This document shows positions 22,673 to 35,290 of a stretch of 64,000 bases of DNA, in pieces. A program made the translations under genes and the position numbers. The stretch comes from Cryptomeria japonica (lineage: Eukaryota > Streptophyta > Pinopsida > Cupressales > Cupressaceae): assembly GCF_030272615.1 (NCBI RefSeq), contig NC_081409.1:240401832-240465831 (forward strand). The letters run 5' to 3'. The notes under the pieces were generated by a model. It worked only from the letters and a program-made list of their open reading frames with translations, did no database searches and had not been told where the DNA came from. The first letter of the stretch is position 1. Every line of letters starts with the position of its first letter.

Positions 22673-23436
22673 TGAAACAGTCACCGATGAGGAGGGACCT
22701 CAAAGAGATCAATCTGGACCGATCAACAAGAGTAAACACAACAGAAACACAAATATATGATGGAGGCAATACAGAACAGATTGTATTATAGCATGAAAAT
22801 TGATTACAACCAACAGGTAACAACCGGGTTACAACAGAACCAGCTCACAGGCCTACTAGAACATGCTCAAAATACAGAATAGGTCACAATCAAGACCTCA
22901 AAACTATAGATCTATCTTCTATGTTCTATCCTCAACCTTCAATACATTCTAATGCTGAATTACAATAATTTATATGATCCAAGGGGATCCGGTCTGCCCA
23001 GAACGGGATCAAAACCCGAAGAACAAGACCTAATGTGTAAAATCAACAAGGTTGGCATCCGCCAAGAGATTCCTTCGAAAAATCCAAAGGATGAAGTATA
23101 GGTCATGGGAAAAGCTCAACCACATGCCAAGGAACATCAAAATCAACGCCCAAGACTCCGCAAAATTTAGAAGGGATTTCGGTAGATCACCAAAATAGGT
23201 ACAGGCAACTAGTAATAAGAAACTGTCAACTGGTAACAGGATATTGTCATGGAAACCGATAGCGATAACTTGTTGGAAAGTGATCCAAATGCGATATGGT
23301 CTAGAAATAAGAAAGATGATCAAGTCTTTAAGTAGAATCCAAAGAAATGTTGAAACTACAAACAAGAAGGAAAACAGAAAGGAAAATATTTTTGGTTGAT
23401 GCAAGATTTTTATCAACCGGGGATTCTCCTGCATCA
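22673..23436 (-). repeat. 3' LTR of element E
   Basis: 764 bp, TGAAACAGTCACC...CTCCTGCATCA. Homologous to 44280-45057, with indels: relative to the other copy about 40 bp are missing near 23343. A candidate TATA (ATATAAAT on the element strand) lies at about 22970-22977 and is conserved in the other LTR. Confidence 0.93.
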
Positions 23437-23467
23437 GACATCAAGGGTTATTTAAAAAGTGAGCCTC

Positions 23468-24904
23468 TCACTTTGTTGGGGTCAGAGGAAAACCAAGGCG
23501 GTCTACCTCTACCTGAGAAATCCAAGATGAATCTTCAATAGGTCTATCCTTCCACTTCACAAGATACTCCTTATATTGACTACTCCGAGTACTACACCCA
23601 ATCCTACTGTCCAGAATATCTTCAATCTGATTCAATTCCATCTGGGGCAACTTTTTCTCCAAGTCTGCAATACTATCCTCACTGAATTCTGGTTCATGAT
23701 ACTCATGGATATCTGTAATGTTAAACACAAATGAAATACTCAGACTATCCAGTAAGTCCACTTCATATGCATTCACATAACTAAACTTCCTCAAAATCCT
23801 GTAAGGTCCAAACTTTTTCATCTGCAATTTGTTATAAGTTCCAACCAGGAATCTTTCTTATCTCAAATATACCATCACTTCATCGCCAAATTCAAATTCC
23901 TTATGTCTCCTCTTCTCATCTACCTTCTCCTTATACTTGTTGTTCATGTCTTCCAAATGTTGCTTAACCTGAATATGCAAAGCTGCCATGTGATCTACAA
24001 AATCTTCTGCTTCTAAACTTGTCTGGTCTTCACTGCTAATATCTCTTAATTCTGATATAACTCTAGGATGCACTCTGGTAACAATCTCAAAAGGTGTTCT
24101 TCTAGTACTCCTATTTACTGAATTGTTGTAGGAAAACTCTGCTTGTGCAAGGATCAAATCCCAACTTCTTGTTTTATCTCCAACTAAACATCTCAACAAA
24201 TTTCCCAAGCTCTAGTTAACTACTTGTGTTTATCCATCAATCTGTGAATGAAAAGTAGAACTGAACTTCAAATATGTCTTCATCTTCTTCCAAAGTGTTC
24301 TTAAAAAATAGCCAACAAACTTAATGTCTCTATCTGAAACTATGCTTTTAGATAATCCATGCAATCTCACTACTTTCTTGAAAAATAGGTCTCCTACATG
24401 TAATGTGTCTGATGTCTTCTTAAAAGGTATGAAATGAGCCATCTTCAAGAATCTATCCACTATCACAAATATAGAATCATTCCCTCTTGGTGTTTTAGGT
24501 AATCCAAGTATGAAATCCATGCTTATATCCTCTCAAGGTCTTATCGGTACTGTCAAAGATTTATACAATCCCACATTTTGACTACTACGCTTTGCAACTT
24601 GACAAACTCTACAACTTTGCACATATTTCTTAAAATCCTTATGAATCTAGGGCCAAAAGTACTACTCACTCACCAATGCTACTGTTTTGTCAATACCAAA
24701 ATGTCCAGCTAATCCTCCACTATGTTTCTCCTTTATCAAATTCTCCCTTATAGAACTCTTAGGTATGCACAATTGAACTCCTCTGAATAACATCTCATCC
24801 TGAATGAAGTAATCCAACCACTTACTTCTATCTACCATAACCGGTTCTCTACATGCTTTCCAAGGTTCTGCAAAATCGAGGTCATCATCATACAAGGTCT
24901 TCAA
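23468..24904 (-). pseudogene. Element E integrase with chromodomain
   Basis: One frame with in-frame stops. The N-terminal zinc-binding part shows HSGGLAGHFGIDKT (about 24735). The core has MDFILGLP with the first Asp (about 24515) and SDRDIKF with the second (about 24330). The Glu region around 24235 is partly lost. The GPY/F-type module reads KFGPYRILRKF (about 23818). The C-terminus (about 23640-23530) has a chromodomain: EDILDSRI, then EYLVKWKDRPIEDSSWI, with the aromatic cage-type Trp residues. Chromodomains direct integration toward modified chromatin in this lineage. The clade within chromoviruses was not assigned. Confidence 0.92.
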
Positions 24905-26547
24905 TTCCTCAAATCCTAATAATCACTCTCATCTCTGTCAGCAGATTCCTTCTCCTACTCAATGCATCAACAACTTTGTTAGATTTCTCACTTCTATGCT
25001 TCAACACAAGGTATAACTCTACAAGAATTCTACCCATCTCATATGTCTCTGATTCAACTTACTTTGACTGTTCAAATATAGCAAAGCTTGATAATATGTA
25101 TACAACACAAACTCCTTAGGTAATAAGTAATGTATCCACTTCTTCAAGGCTTGAACTATGGCATAAAACTCCTGATCATACACTGAATTTCTCCTTCAGG
25201 CATCATTCAATTTCTCACTGAAATAAGCTACTACTCTCCCTTCCTGACACAAGATTGCTCCTATTGTTGTTCCACTTGAAATACTTCATTGAAATCCAGC
25301 AAAGCTAACATAAGTTTCTCAGTCACTTTTTGCTTCAACAGTTCAAAACTTTTTTTTGCTCCAGTGGTCCACTTGAATTCTTTCTGATCTCCCCTCATGG
25401 TCTCAGTCATAGGGTTACAAACTAAACTGAAACTTCTAGTAGAAACTAGTCAATCCATGAAATGATCTTACCTCTACAATGCTTTCCAGTGTAGGCCACT
25501 CAACAATTGTTTTTACTTTCTCAGGGTCCATCTTCAAACCATCCTCAGATATCACTAATCCCAAATAGACTAACTCATCCCTCATGAAAGTACACTTCTT
25601 AATATTGATTAACAACTTTTCTTCTCTTGACCTCTGCAAAACTTGTCTCAAATGCAACAAATGCTCCTCTTTTGTCCTACTGAGAATCAGAATGTCATCC
25701 AAATATACAATAACAAACTTACCCAAGAATTTCTTCAATACCTCATTCATCATCCTCATGAAAGTACTCGGTGCATTAGTTAAATCAAAAAGGCATCACC
25801 AACCATTCATGCAGTCCTTCATTTGTCTTGAATGCTGTCTTCCACTCATCTCCTTCCCTGATCCTAATCTGATGATATCCACTCTTCAAATCTATCTTTG
25901 TAAAGTATTCGGATCCACTCAAACAGTCCATTATGCCATCCATCCTAGGCAAAAGAAACTGGTATTTGATTGTGATCTTGTTTATTGCTCTGGAATCAAT
26001 ACACATTCTTCACTCTCCATTCTTCTTAGGTGTTAATACTGTTGGTACTGCACAAGGGCTCAGACTTTCCTTGATCAAACCTTTCTTCAATAGCTCCCGC
26101 ACTTGTCTATTCAGTTCTTCATTCTCTGTCGGTGTCATCCGATGTGCAGCTTTGTTAGGCAAACTAGCTCTAGGAACCGGGTCCATGCAATGATTGATTC
26201 TTCTCACAGGTGCCAATCCATCAAGCACATTATCTGAAATGATGTCTTCATATTTTGTCAGCAAATCTTTTATCTCTTCTGGTTGTTCTTCCTCATGCTC
26301 TGGATTCTCAGTCTTCTTAGGAATTAAGGCAAAACACACATTCTCATGTCTCAATCCATCCATGAATTTCCTTCCATCTACCAAATAGATTATAGCATTC
26401 GTACAAACTTCATTCTTCAAAGGTTCTTCCAAGGGCAACAAGGTTTGCTTCATCCCACTAGCCACAATAATGTATGTATTCTTCCTCCCATCATGTACTG
26501 CCTGCCTATCAAACTACCAAGGTCTATCCAACAAAAGATGACAAATA
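24905..26547 (-). pseudogene. Element E reverse transcriptase-RNase H
   Basis: Starts at the F insertion with the remnant of the conserved LLxRPWQFDR block, then DGRKNTYIIV. RT proper follows from about 26300, with the LLKKGLIKESLSPCAVPTVLTPKKNG block, [15 protein letters not shown] (about 25880) and the catalytic [10 protein letters not shown] (about 25710), intact. A one-base T insertion near 25785 ([12 protein letters not shown]) shifts the frame. RNase H (about 25300-24905) is recognisable but has stops. The remainder is in one frame with the integrase. Confidence 0.88.
26543..26547. repeat. Target site duplication of element F, low side (AAATA)
   Basis: AAATA before the LTR at 26548; the same five bases follow the other LTR at 42744-42748. 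Confidence 0.92.
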
Positions 26548-27742
26548 TGTTAGACAGTTTAGATAATCGGAAGACAACTAAGAGGGAGGGGTGAACCAGT
26601 TGTCACAGATTACTGGAAGCATTAGCAATTTAAACTTTAATATCGAAACCCAAAACAATAATACTGGAACAACAGTTAATCCAATTAAGCATAACCAATT
26701 ATCATAGAATAAAATCCATCCACACAACACCAAAATTTGTATGTGGATAACCCGGTAAAGGGAAAAACCACAGTGGGAAACCTACCCACAATCAGATAAT
26801 ACTTCTGCAGTAAGTATGTGAATTACAATGAAGGGGCTTGCACTTGCAGGAAGGCCAACAGCCTAGAGCACACTACTCATCACAAAAGGAGCCTCACTGA
26901 CTACATACAAATCTAGACTACAATCCGAAGAAGTATTGAACTACAAAAGATAGAATCTCCTATGCCAGAGTATAGTTTTGGTTAAGCTCAATATCAGAGG
27001 ACTAAATCCTCTTACACAAACCCAATTTGATCTCCAATGATCGACCAACTCCTCTGCCTGAGTGATATTACATTATTCGCAATTAGATTCCTTGACCATG
27101 ACCTCTTACAATAACCATGATGATATACAATGAGATCTTACATCTTATTTATACAAACCCTCGACCATAAACAATCAGGTCAGCCACCAGACAATAAACT
27201 GATTACATAATTACAAACCATGTCGGTCTTAGACCAAAACAAATAATATCCACACATAAGATATCTCAAAAATACAACAAGAGGTCCTATCCACACGTTA
27301 CATTAATGTTGGTTCATAACCTAGATCAACCGGGACCAAGTATAGGTCCACATGCTTCAGCAATGATCTCCAAATGCTAAGTCTCAAACATGATCACCAA
27401 CAACATCCTGAAACTCCATCAGAAGCTGCACCAACACCAATTATGCAATGCATCAAAGATCTCCACCAAAAGTTATGTCGGTGAAACCCTCGCAGGAACC
27501 ACAAACCAATCTTCTAAGTAAGCAAGATAGCATCCAATCACCAGACTAAAAACAACTGACCAAATATGAGTATGAGTATCATGAACAAGCCAATTTCATC
27601 ACTAGATTATACCGGAGTCTACCGATAACTACTCAACCTATCGGGACCAAAAGGGTGTCGGTAAAGCATCCAAACAGCTAGTGTTGACATCAATGACAAA
27701 ACATCAATGCAACACATAATCAATTCCACCAAATGCCGAACA
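26548..27742 (-). repeat. 3' LTR of element F
   Basis: 1195 bp, TGTTAGACAG...ATGCCGAACA. Colinear with 41525-42743. It has the GGGGTGAACCA U5-type block at 26588, the R-type motif (AAAGGGAAAAACCACAGTGGG, about 26756-26776) and a TATA box at about 27147-27154. Confidence 0.93.
27147..27154 (-). promoter_or_regulatory. Candidate TATA box in element F LTR
   Basis: Minus strand reads GTATAAATAAG. The same sequence lies at the matching place in the 5' LTR (about 42120-42128), so it was kept in both copies. Confidence 0.45.
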
Positions 27743-27757
27743 ATATCCCCCTTTGGC
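27743..27757 (-). promoter_or_regulatory. Element F polypurine tract
   Basis: Minus strand GCCAAAGGGGGATAT immediately before the LTR start TGTTCGGCATT. Confidence 0.8.
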
Positions 27758-28099
27758 ATTGATGGGAATACTAGATGTGAAAAACATCTAAGTACCAAGA
27801 AATGCCAAACAAGTCTTCCCCTGTGGAAAACAGCCAACAATCTCCTCCATATAGCTCTGAATATCAATGACTCTCACCCTTTGAATAATATCTCTGTAAA
27901 GTTCTGAATTTCTTTTTCACATCACTATCTCTCCCCTGTTGACATCAATGCCAGAAATCTAATAGAAATATCAAAGCAAAACCATAAGCCTCTGAATCTC
28001 AAAGGTGACTACTCCCCCTGAGTAGTAGCATCCCACATCAATGTCGGGATGAATAGTATCTATGATAATACATGTCGGAATGATGCCAAACCGCATCAA

Positions 28100-29640
28100 T
28101 CAAGTTTCTGTCAGAGGGGCAGAAACCCCCAATCTGTCTCTCAGGTACTCAAATGATTCCTTGGATAAAGGTTTAGTGAAAATATCTGCAATCTGTTCTT
28201 TAGTGTTCACATAAACCAATTTAACTTCATTTGCTTCCGCCTTCTCCTTAAAAAATGTATACTTGATAGATATGTGTTTTGTCTTAGAATGAAATACCAG
28301 ATTCTTTGATATATCAATAGCAGCAAAGTTATCACAGTGAATAACTACAAGTGCATCACAATCTACCTTTATATCCTTCAACATTTGTTTCATCCATAAA
28401 ACTTGAGTACAATTAGTAGCAGCAACAACATACTCAGCTTCAGCAGTAGATAACGAAGTACATGACTGTTTCTTGTTGATCCATGAAACCAACTTCTTTC
28501 CAAGAAAGAAAGCTCCATTGGAAGTACTTTTCTGGTCATCAACATCTCCAGCCCAATCAGCATCAGTATATGCACATAAAGTAAAGTTATCATTCTTAGG
28601 GTACCATAAGCCATATTCTGATGTACCTTGCAAGTATCTAAAAATATTTTTCACCGCCATCTCATGATTTTCTCTAAGATCACTCTGAAATCTTGAAACA
28701 ATACAAACAGCATTCATAAGCCAGACCTAGTCTAAGTCAAATAAAGTAGATCTCCAATCATAGATTTGTATCTTGTAGGATTTATCGGTGCAAAAACATC
28801 TTTCCTTGTCAATTTCTCACTTGTAACCATAGGTGTACTTACCGGTTTAGAATCTCTCATACCAAATTTCTTCAGAAATTTCTTAACATATTTAGTTTGA
28901 CAAATAAAAATACATTTGTCAATCTGAGTAATCTATAAACCTAAGAAAAATTTCATCTCACCAATCATAGACATCTCAAATTCTTTATCCATATTCTTAG
29001 AAAATTCTATGCATAATTTATTTTCACCTCTAAAAATAATGTCATCAACAAATACTTCAACAATCAATATATCATCATCAATGATTTTATAATATAAATT
29101 ACTATCGACACTGCCCTTAGTAAAACCAAACTTCAAAAGATATTTATCCAACCTTGCATACCAAGCTCTAAGTGTTTGTTTCAATCCATATAAAGCTTTC
29201 CTTAACCTGCAAACCATATCAGTATCATCTGATAGTGAAAAACTATCAGGTTGCTCAATATAAACTTCTTCATCAAGATCCCCATTCAAGAATGCACATT
29301 TAACATCCATCTGATAAACTTTGTAATTTTTATAAGCATCATAGGCAAGAAATAATCTTACAGCGTCAATCCTAGCTACCGGTGCAAAAGTTTCTCCATA
29401 ATCAATTCCTTCCTTCTGAGAATATCCTTTACAAACCAATCTAGCCTTGTTCCTTATAACTTTACCATCCTCATTCAATTTATTCCTATAAACCCATTTA
29501 CTTCCAATGAAATTTTTATTTTTAGGCCGGGGAACCAAAGTCCATGTGTTATTTTTCTCAATATGATCTAATTCTTCTTACATAACTTTTAACCAAAATT
29601 CATCTTTACATGCCTCAATTACCGATACCGGTTCAACTTG
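28100..29640 (-). pseudogene. Element F reverse transcriptase-RNase H
   Basis: RT from about 29640 ([20 protein letters not shown]), with [12 protein letters not shown] (about 29325-29290), [13 protein letters not shown] and FVDDIIFRG (about 29060-29030): both catalytic Asp are kept, but a conserved Gly is Arg. An in-frame TAG falls at about 28932, and a frameshift lies between 28932 and 28717. RNase H (28717-28100) shows [17 protein letters not shown] intact and ends with STKEQIADIFTKPL-type residues. The frame after the shift is open to the natural end at about 28100. Confidence 0.92.
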
Positions 29641-29778
29641 TGAAATTAAACATACCTCATTAGTTGTCAATCTTCTTCTCTTCATCACTCCATTGCTCTT
29701 ATCCCCAATGATTTGATCTTCAGAATGATTCAATCTCACATACCTAGGAGTCTTCTGACTCTCTGTTCCTCTTCCCTG

Positions 29779-31515
29779 TTATTCAGTTACTGTAGAATTC
29801 TCTGATGTTGCTAGAGTAACTGGTTCAACTCTTTGTTCCGGTAAAGATGCTACCAGTTCAAATATAATCATTTCCACTACCAGTTCCTTCTCATAAATTC
29901 TAATTTGACTTTTGCTCAACTCATCTACTTTGACATTAGCACTCTCCACTATTCTCTGCAATCTCTTCTTATAACATCTATATGTTTTGCTTTCATTAGA
30001 ATAACCAAGAAATATGTCTTCATCACTTCTAGGATCAAATTTTCCAATAGTATCATCTCTCCTGATATAACATTTACTACCAAAAATTCTAAAATACTTA
30101 AATGTAGGTGTATTGCCAAACCATAATTCAAAAGGTGTCTTACTGGTTTTTCCTTTGATATGTACTTTGTTGAATGTGTAAACTGTTGTACTAACTTCTT
30201 CTCTCCAATAGATATGAGGTAGATTAGCTTCCATCATCATTGTTATAGTAGCATCCAAGATAGTTATGTTTTTCCTTTCCACAACTCCATTCTGCTGAGG
30301 TGTCTGAGGAGCAGAAAATTGTCTTCTTATACCATGCTTATCACAAAAGTTATTAAACTCACTCGATGTGAATTCTCCACCATGATTTGATCTCAAACAT
30401 TTAATCTTCAATCATGTCTCAGTTTCCACTTTAGCCTTAAAGATTTTAAACTTTTCAAATGCTTCAGATTTTTCTCTCATAAAAGTAAGCCACATCATTC
30501 TAGAATAATCATCAATGATTAGCATGAAATATTTATCACCGTGAAAACTTTTAACTCTAGCAGGGCCACACAAATCAGTATGAATAAGATCAACAACATC
30601 ATTTTATTTATCTTGTATACACCTAAAAGAGGTTCTGACTTGTTTACCCATTTAACATTCTTTACATACCGGATTATAGGGCTTCATAATCTTAGGTATA
30701 TCTCTAACAACCTTAGTTGAACTGATCTTCATAATGCAATAAAAATTCACATGACACGGCCTTTTATGCCATAACCAACTTTCATCAATCTGTGTAATCA
30801 AACATGTCTTCTCACCGGAGTTCAAATGAAATATGTTACCTTTTGTTTGTGTACCAGTTGCAATCTCCAAGCCATATCTCTTAATGATTTTGCATTTTCC
30901 ATCCTTGAACTGTAATTGAAATCCCTTATCTACCAATTGTCCTACACTCAAACGATTATGCTTCAAACCTTCAACATAATAAACATTGTCAGTATTGTTC
31001 TTACCATCCAATGATATAGTTCCTTTTCCTTTGATCATACATGCCTTGTCATCTCCAAATCTAACTAGTCCACCATCAAATTCTTGCAAAGACAAAAACT
31101 TCCCTTTGTCTCCAGTCATATGATGTGAACAACCACAATCAATTACCTATTCATCCTTATCCTCAATTTTAGCAGAAATTGCCTTCTCCTCAGGTACATT
31201 CTCTTCCAGTGTCGGATCATCTTCCTTGATAGCCAAGAATACTCATTATTTCCCATTGCCGGATCCACTAGTAGAGTCTTATGTCGGTTCATCATCTGAA
31301 TCAATAATGCCTTCCTCATCCGCTATATAGCATGATTTGTCTCTATTTTTCTTGAATCTATACTTGTTCTGATACCCAGGGTTAGGCTTAAATGATTTTT
31401 TAACTCTTTCTTCATATCTTGAACTCCTTTCAAGACATCTAGATGCAAAATGACCAATCTTATTACATGCAAAACATTTAAAAGGTGTTTTTCCTTCATA
31501 CTTACTTCCTATCGG
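29779..31515 (-). pseudogene. Element F gag end-protease-integrase
   Basis: Begins at the G insertion with an intact zinc knuckle CFACNKIGHFASRC (about 31485-31443), then a basic stretch, stops, and a protease with IDCGCSHHMTGDK: the active Asp is followed by Cys instead of Ser. Integrase zinc region WHKRPCHVNF and VCKEC (about 30770-30655). In the core the first Asp is kept (HTDLCGP, about 30570), the second is Asn (RSNHGGEF, about 30395) and the Glu is kept (NGVVERKN). Stops occur near 30610 and 30415. The frame from 30411 to 29779 is open and closes in the linker. Confidence 0.9.
31511..31515. repeat. Probable target duplication of element G, low side (ATCGG)
   Basis: ATCGG here faces ATCAA at 40653-40657: three of five bases match and both differences are G to A. 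Removing G and one copy keeps F's gag frame open, which supports the assignment. Confidence 0.55.
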
Positions 31516-33339
31516 TGTAATGCCCCGCTAGGAACCCCAAAGGAAAACCCACAACAAGGGTGAAACAAATTTATTTTTTTAAGTATAAACATCATAAGTG
31601 CATTTACACAACATGCACGATAACACAAGCGGAAGACTTACACTAGAATTCCTTAAGGGTTACCAATGAAGAATTAACTGCAAGAATAAATTCCACAAAA
31701 CCATAAATCCACATATGCATCATTAACTCAATGATCACAAGAAGCCATAAGAAAATAAAAATTCATCATTGAAAGATTGAAAGGATACAACATAATTTCC
31801 ACTTCAATAAGCATTTGCTAACATCATCAAGGAAACTGATAAAAACATCCAAACATAGGATTACATTGCTCTTCCAATACATAGCTTCTCAATAAACATA
31901 AGGGATAGATCTCATCCAATTACAAGGTTACATAAGATCAATATTACAATGATAGAATGACAACATAGGTCTACAAATACCAATAATCTTCAAAACATGA
32001 GATGAAGCATGAGCCACGAACCACAAGAACACCTGCGAAGCCAATCCTTGCATGAAGGTACAAATCCGAACATCCGATGGGAAGTGGAACTACCACCCGA
32101 CCATGTAATTCCCAAATGGAATCACCCCACCATGCTAGGAAATAGCTAAGGACCCTCAAACAAGCATAAGCATGACATGGTCGACAAAACAAAACAACTC
32201 CATGACAACACAAAAGACTCCACAAGAATCCAGGTGACTCAACTTCACAAACACAAGTGAACTAACATCACAAAACACAAGTGAACCAAATGAGAGAGTG
32301 TCATCGCATAGCTTAAGATGGATACCATGGTACAGCCTCCATAGGTCCTAGCTCACTGTCCTGGTAACCTTTCCCGACCTTCGGCTTCAACTAAGTCTTA
32401 TGCGGACCCTACCAGCCTTTCGTGAAGACAAGGTGGTTGGTTTGCCATTCCAGGCCTTCTCTCCACATTATGAGCCTTGTACTAGCACTCACCTATGCAC
32501 GAGGTACAATTATCTTAATTAATGTTATGATACTATCCACCTAATCAATTCATTAGATTACTAGTTATTATCTGACTTTCGTTGGGTCGTAATACCCACC
32601 ACTTTGGGTGCAACCCCCAAGCGAAAGCCAGTCTCTCAAAGGACACTACACAAGCATGGTCACTCCCCGAGGACCCTATGGCAAAGCAGACAGCCATAAC
32701 ACCACTATCAGAAACAAGTGGTCAAACAAGGACATACTGACTCTTGACTAACCATAAGGCAAAGACACTACATGATTAAGACAACGGAGCCAACATATAT
32801 CTCTTGGTCAAAGGTACCAATTACACCACCATAGGATGACTGAACCACAGACCAAAATATCACAATAAACACTTGCAAGGATAGCTAAATACATCAAGTC
32901 TGCACTCAGACAATCTTTGAGAATATCAGCATCATAAGCACTTGCAATATCATTGATTGAAAAAAATGAAATAAAACACTCTTGCAGCAGTCACATTATT
33001 CAATTCCCAAATCAATGTTCCATCATAAATGAAATCCACATTATACATTCAACCGGTTATAACATGAATTCCAACAGGCATTTAAATCATTTTCAAAATA
33101 TATCCAAAACTACCAATTTGAATCTCTAATTCATGCCTTAATTTTCATTGATAAATTTATTAACCACATAATAAAAATCACATGAAAATCACATTACATC
33201 ACGCAATACCACTTTAAACATTCCATTTATAAAATTTAAGTTCTTAGCACTAAACGGTTTGGAGACCAGTGAGGGCTCAAAGCTAAGTGAAAGTCAAACC
33301 AACCCGCAGTTGTGCTGTTGCGGGGGGCAATAGACACTA

Positions 33340-33548
33340 CCTACCGGTAGTGTTGCTACCACTGGTAACAGCCCTACCGACCGATGGTTGCCGCTACCAA
33401 TCGGTAGCGGTACTGCCGACCGGTAGTGCCCACTACCAACGGGTAGCAATACTGTCAACCGGTAGTGCCCACTACCAACCGGTAGCAGTACTGTCGACCA
33501 GTAGTTCTGCTACCTGCAAGTAGCAGACACTACCGACCCACGTGATGA
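33340..33548. repeat. 39-bp minisatellite, GC-rich
   Basis: Units start at 33395, 33434, 33473 and 33511 (TACCAA.CGGTAGC...ACTG.C.ACCGGTAGTGCCCAC). Less regular related units extend left to about 33340. Each unit contains partly self-complementary CTACC/GGTAG words. Since 39 is 13 codons, a plus-strand frame (33287-33523) shows a 13-residue repeat; it has no other sign of coding. Confidence 0.9.
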
Positions 33549-34803
33549 GGCAAGCCCATCACGGGAGCGGTAAAGTCCACAAGAGAGGCACAAGAAACAT
33601 GCCTCCAAGCATTCTAAAACCAAAAGGACACAAAATCAATAACCACAAGGGACATTCCATTTCCAGAATTATTTCAGAAGCACACACATACAGTGCCAAT
33701 TTCCAAAATTTCGAGGAGTTTACTAGCAAGGGAGATGGTGAAATAAACACACTGGAAAGAATAGCTAGCCAATTCTTGACAGTATAGAAACAAGGATGCA
33801 CCCAGCAAACCCAAACTAAAATTCTTTCTTTCAAAAGAAGAGGTAAATCAAGAAGTTGTTTGCTATGAACAAATAACACACAGCAAGAAGAAATGAACAA
33901 TTCCTTTCCTGAATGCAACCATATGCTAATAACATCACAAAATCAACTATATCAGGCAATCTTTCTCCCATTTCAACATTCCAAGAAGAATCTACAAGCA
34001 GATTGCATAAATTTCCACACATAGGAAGCAAACTGAAATTTTCAAAAACAAATTCAAAACAAGAAGGAAACCTCCAACCTTGAAGCAATTAGCAAGCAAA
34101 GAGATGAAGCAAATCCAGTCTTGCGACCAGGTCAAATCTCCAGCTCCTCCAGAAAGTTTTCCAGAATTTACTCTCCAAAATCTTCTTCTTCTCCTGCCGT
34201 CAATCCCCAGAATGGATGCCCAAAACTATCTTTTAACCCAAGCTTCTAGGTTAAAGTTCTCATCCAATCAAATTTAAATATTTTAAAACTAAAAGGCAAT
34301 TAGATTTATTTCTTTCCCCAAAAATAATAATTCTTTCCAATGATTAAATTAAAAAGGCCAAAATGGAAAAATAAAAAGGGAAGCTTTTATTTATTTCTTT
34401 TTCCATAAATACTTCCTTCAACATAAGTATTTAACTTTTTTAAATGGCTAGGCAATTTATTTATTTCCCAAAAATATCAATGCAACTTTACACAATAAAT
34501 TAAGCCATTTAACCATTTAATCTAGCAATTCATCAATTTAATAAATCAATAATCATAGAGCATAATAATTAAATGATTATGCCAACACAAGATAGTATCA
34601 TCAATTTAAATTAAATAACCATTTAAATAAATGGAAACATGCAAAACCAAGACAGATCAAATGATGACTCTCAAATGACCAAACCAAGGCATCATGACAT
34701 GCATAACAGCCAGACAGGGAAACACAACCGACTGACAACACTCACACGAGTGTAACTACGGTCAAGCTAGGGTACAACAACTATCTCCTCCACTCCCATC
34801 GGA

Positions 34804-34818
34804 TATATATATATATAA
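34804..34818 (-). promoter_or_regulatory. Candidate TATA region in element G LTR
   Basis: An alternating TA run about 460 bp from the 5' end of the LTR on the element strand. Only position and composition support it. Confidence 0.3.
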
Positions 34819-35276
34819 GGCACACTCAGACCTGTGAAACTAGGTGGAGTCGATACCCCGTACCTACCCGATACTTGTACCTGCAATGTCCTACACCAAA
34901 GAACCACACGTGCATATAGACAATATACATACAAACATGGTAAACACACTGATGAAGGAGAATCATGACGTTCCCTGTCTCACCGGAGTGAGTGAAGGAA
35001 AACCATCCCCTCGCATCCCAATACACTTGCAAACACGCAACATATAAATAACGCATCGCAATATAAGGGAAAAGTGTCAGTCCATGATAATGATCCATAA
35101 AAAATTACATTACTCATAAGCACTGAAATACTGCATAAAATAATACACCATAAATCCAGATAAAGTATGAAACAACATCGCATAATATCTGAATCAAAAT
35201 ACAATAATGTTCCACAGAACAGTCACTGAAGTAACTCAAAACATACAAAAGAGGTTGATCGAGGAGGGGTACTACA

Positions 35277-35290
35277 TCGCCCCCCCCAAG
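35277..35290 (-). promoter_or_regulatory. Element G polypurine tract
   Basis: Minus strand CTTGGGGGGGGCGA directly before the LTR start TGTAGTACCCC. Confidence 0.85.

Larger units (their letters stand above)
31516..35276 (-). repeat. 3' LTR of element G
   Basis: About 3761 bp, from the LTR 3' end (TGTAATGCCCCGC on +) to the 5' end (GGAGGGGTACTACA on +), followed by the purine tract. Its first roughly 560 bp are the inverted counterpart of 37958-38516. It holds a 39-bp minisatellite (33395-33548), an AT-rich part (34270-34680) and a TATATATATATATA run near 34806 that reads as a TATA region on the element strand. Open frames inside it are not supported as genes. Confidence 0.85.

Noticed and set aside
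33287-33523. Plus-strand frame with a 13-residue repeat
   Set aside because: The repeat is a 39-bp minisatellite in an LTR; any frame across it repeats. No other coding sign.
33340-33548. CRISPR-like array
   Set aside because: Units are adjacent with no unique spacers, in plant repeat DNA.
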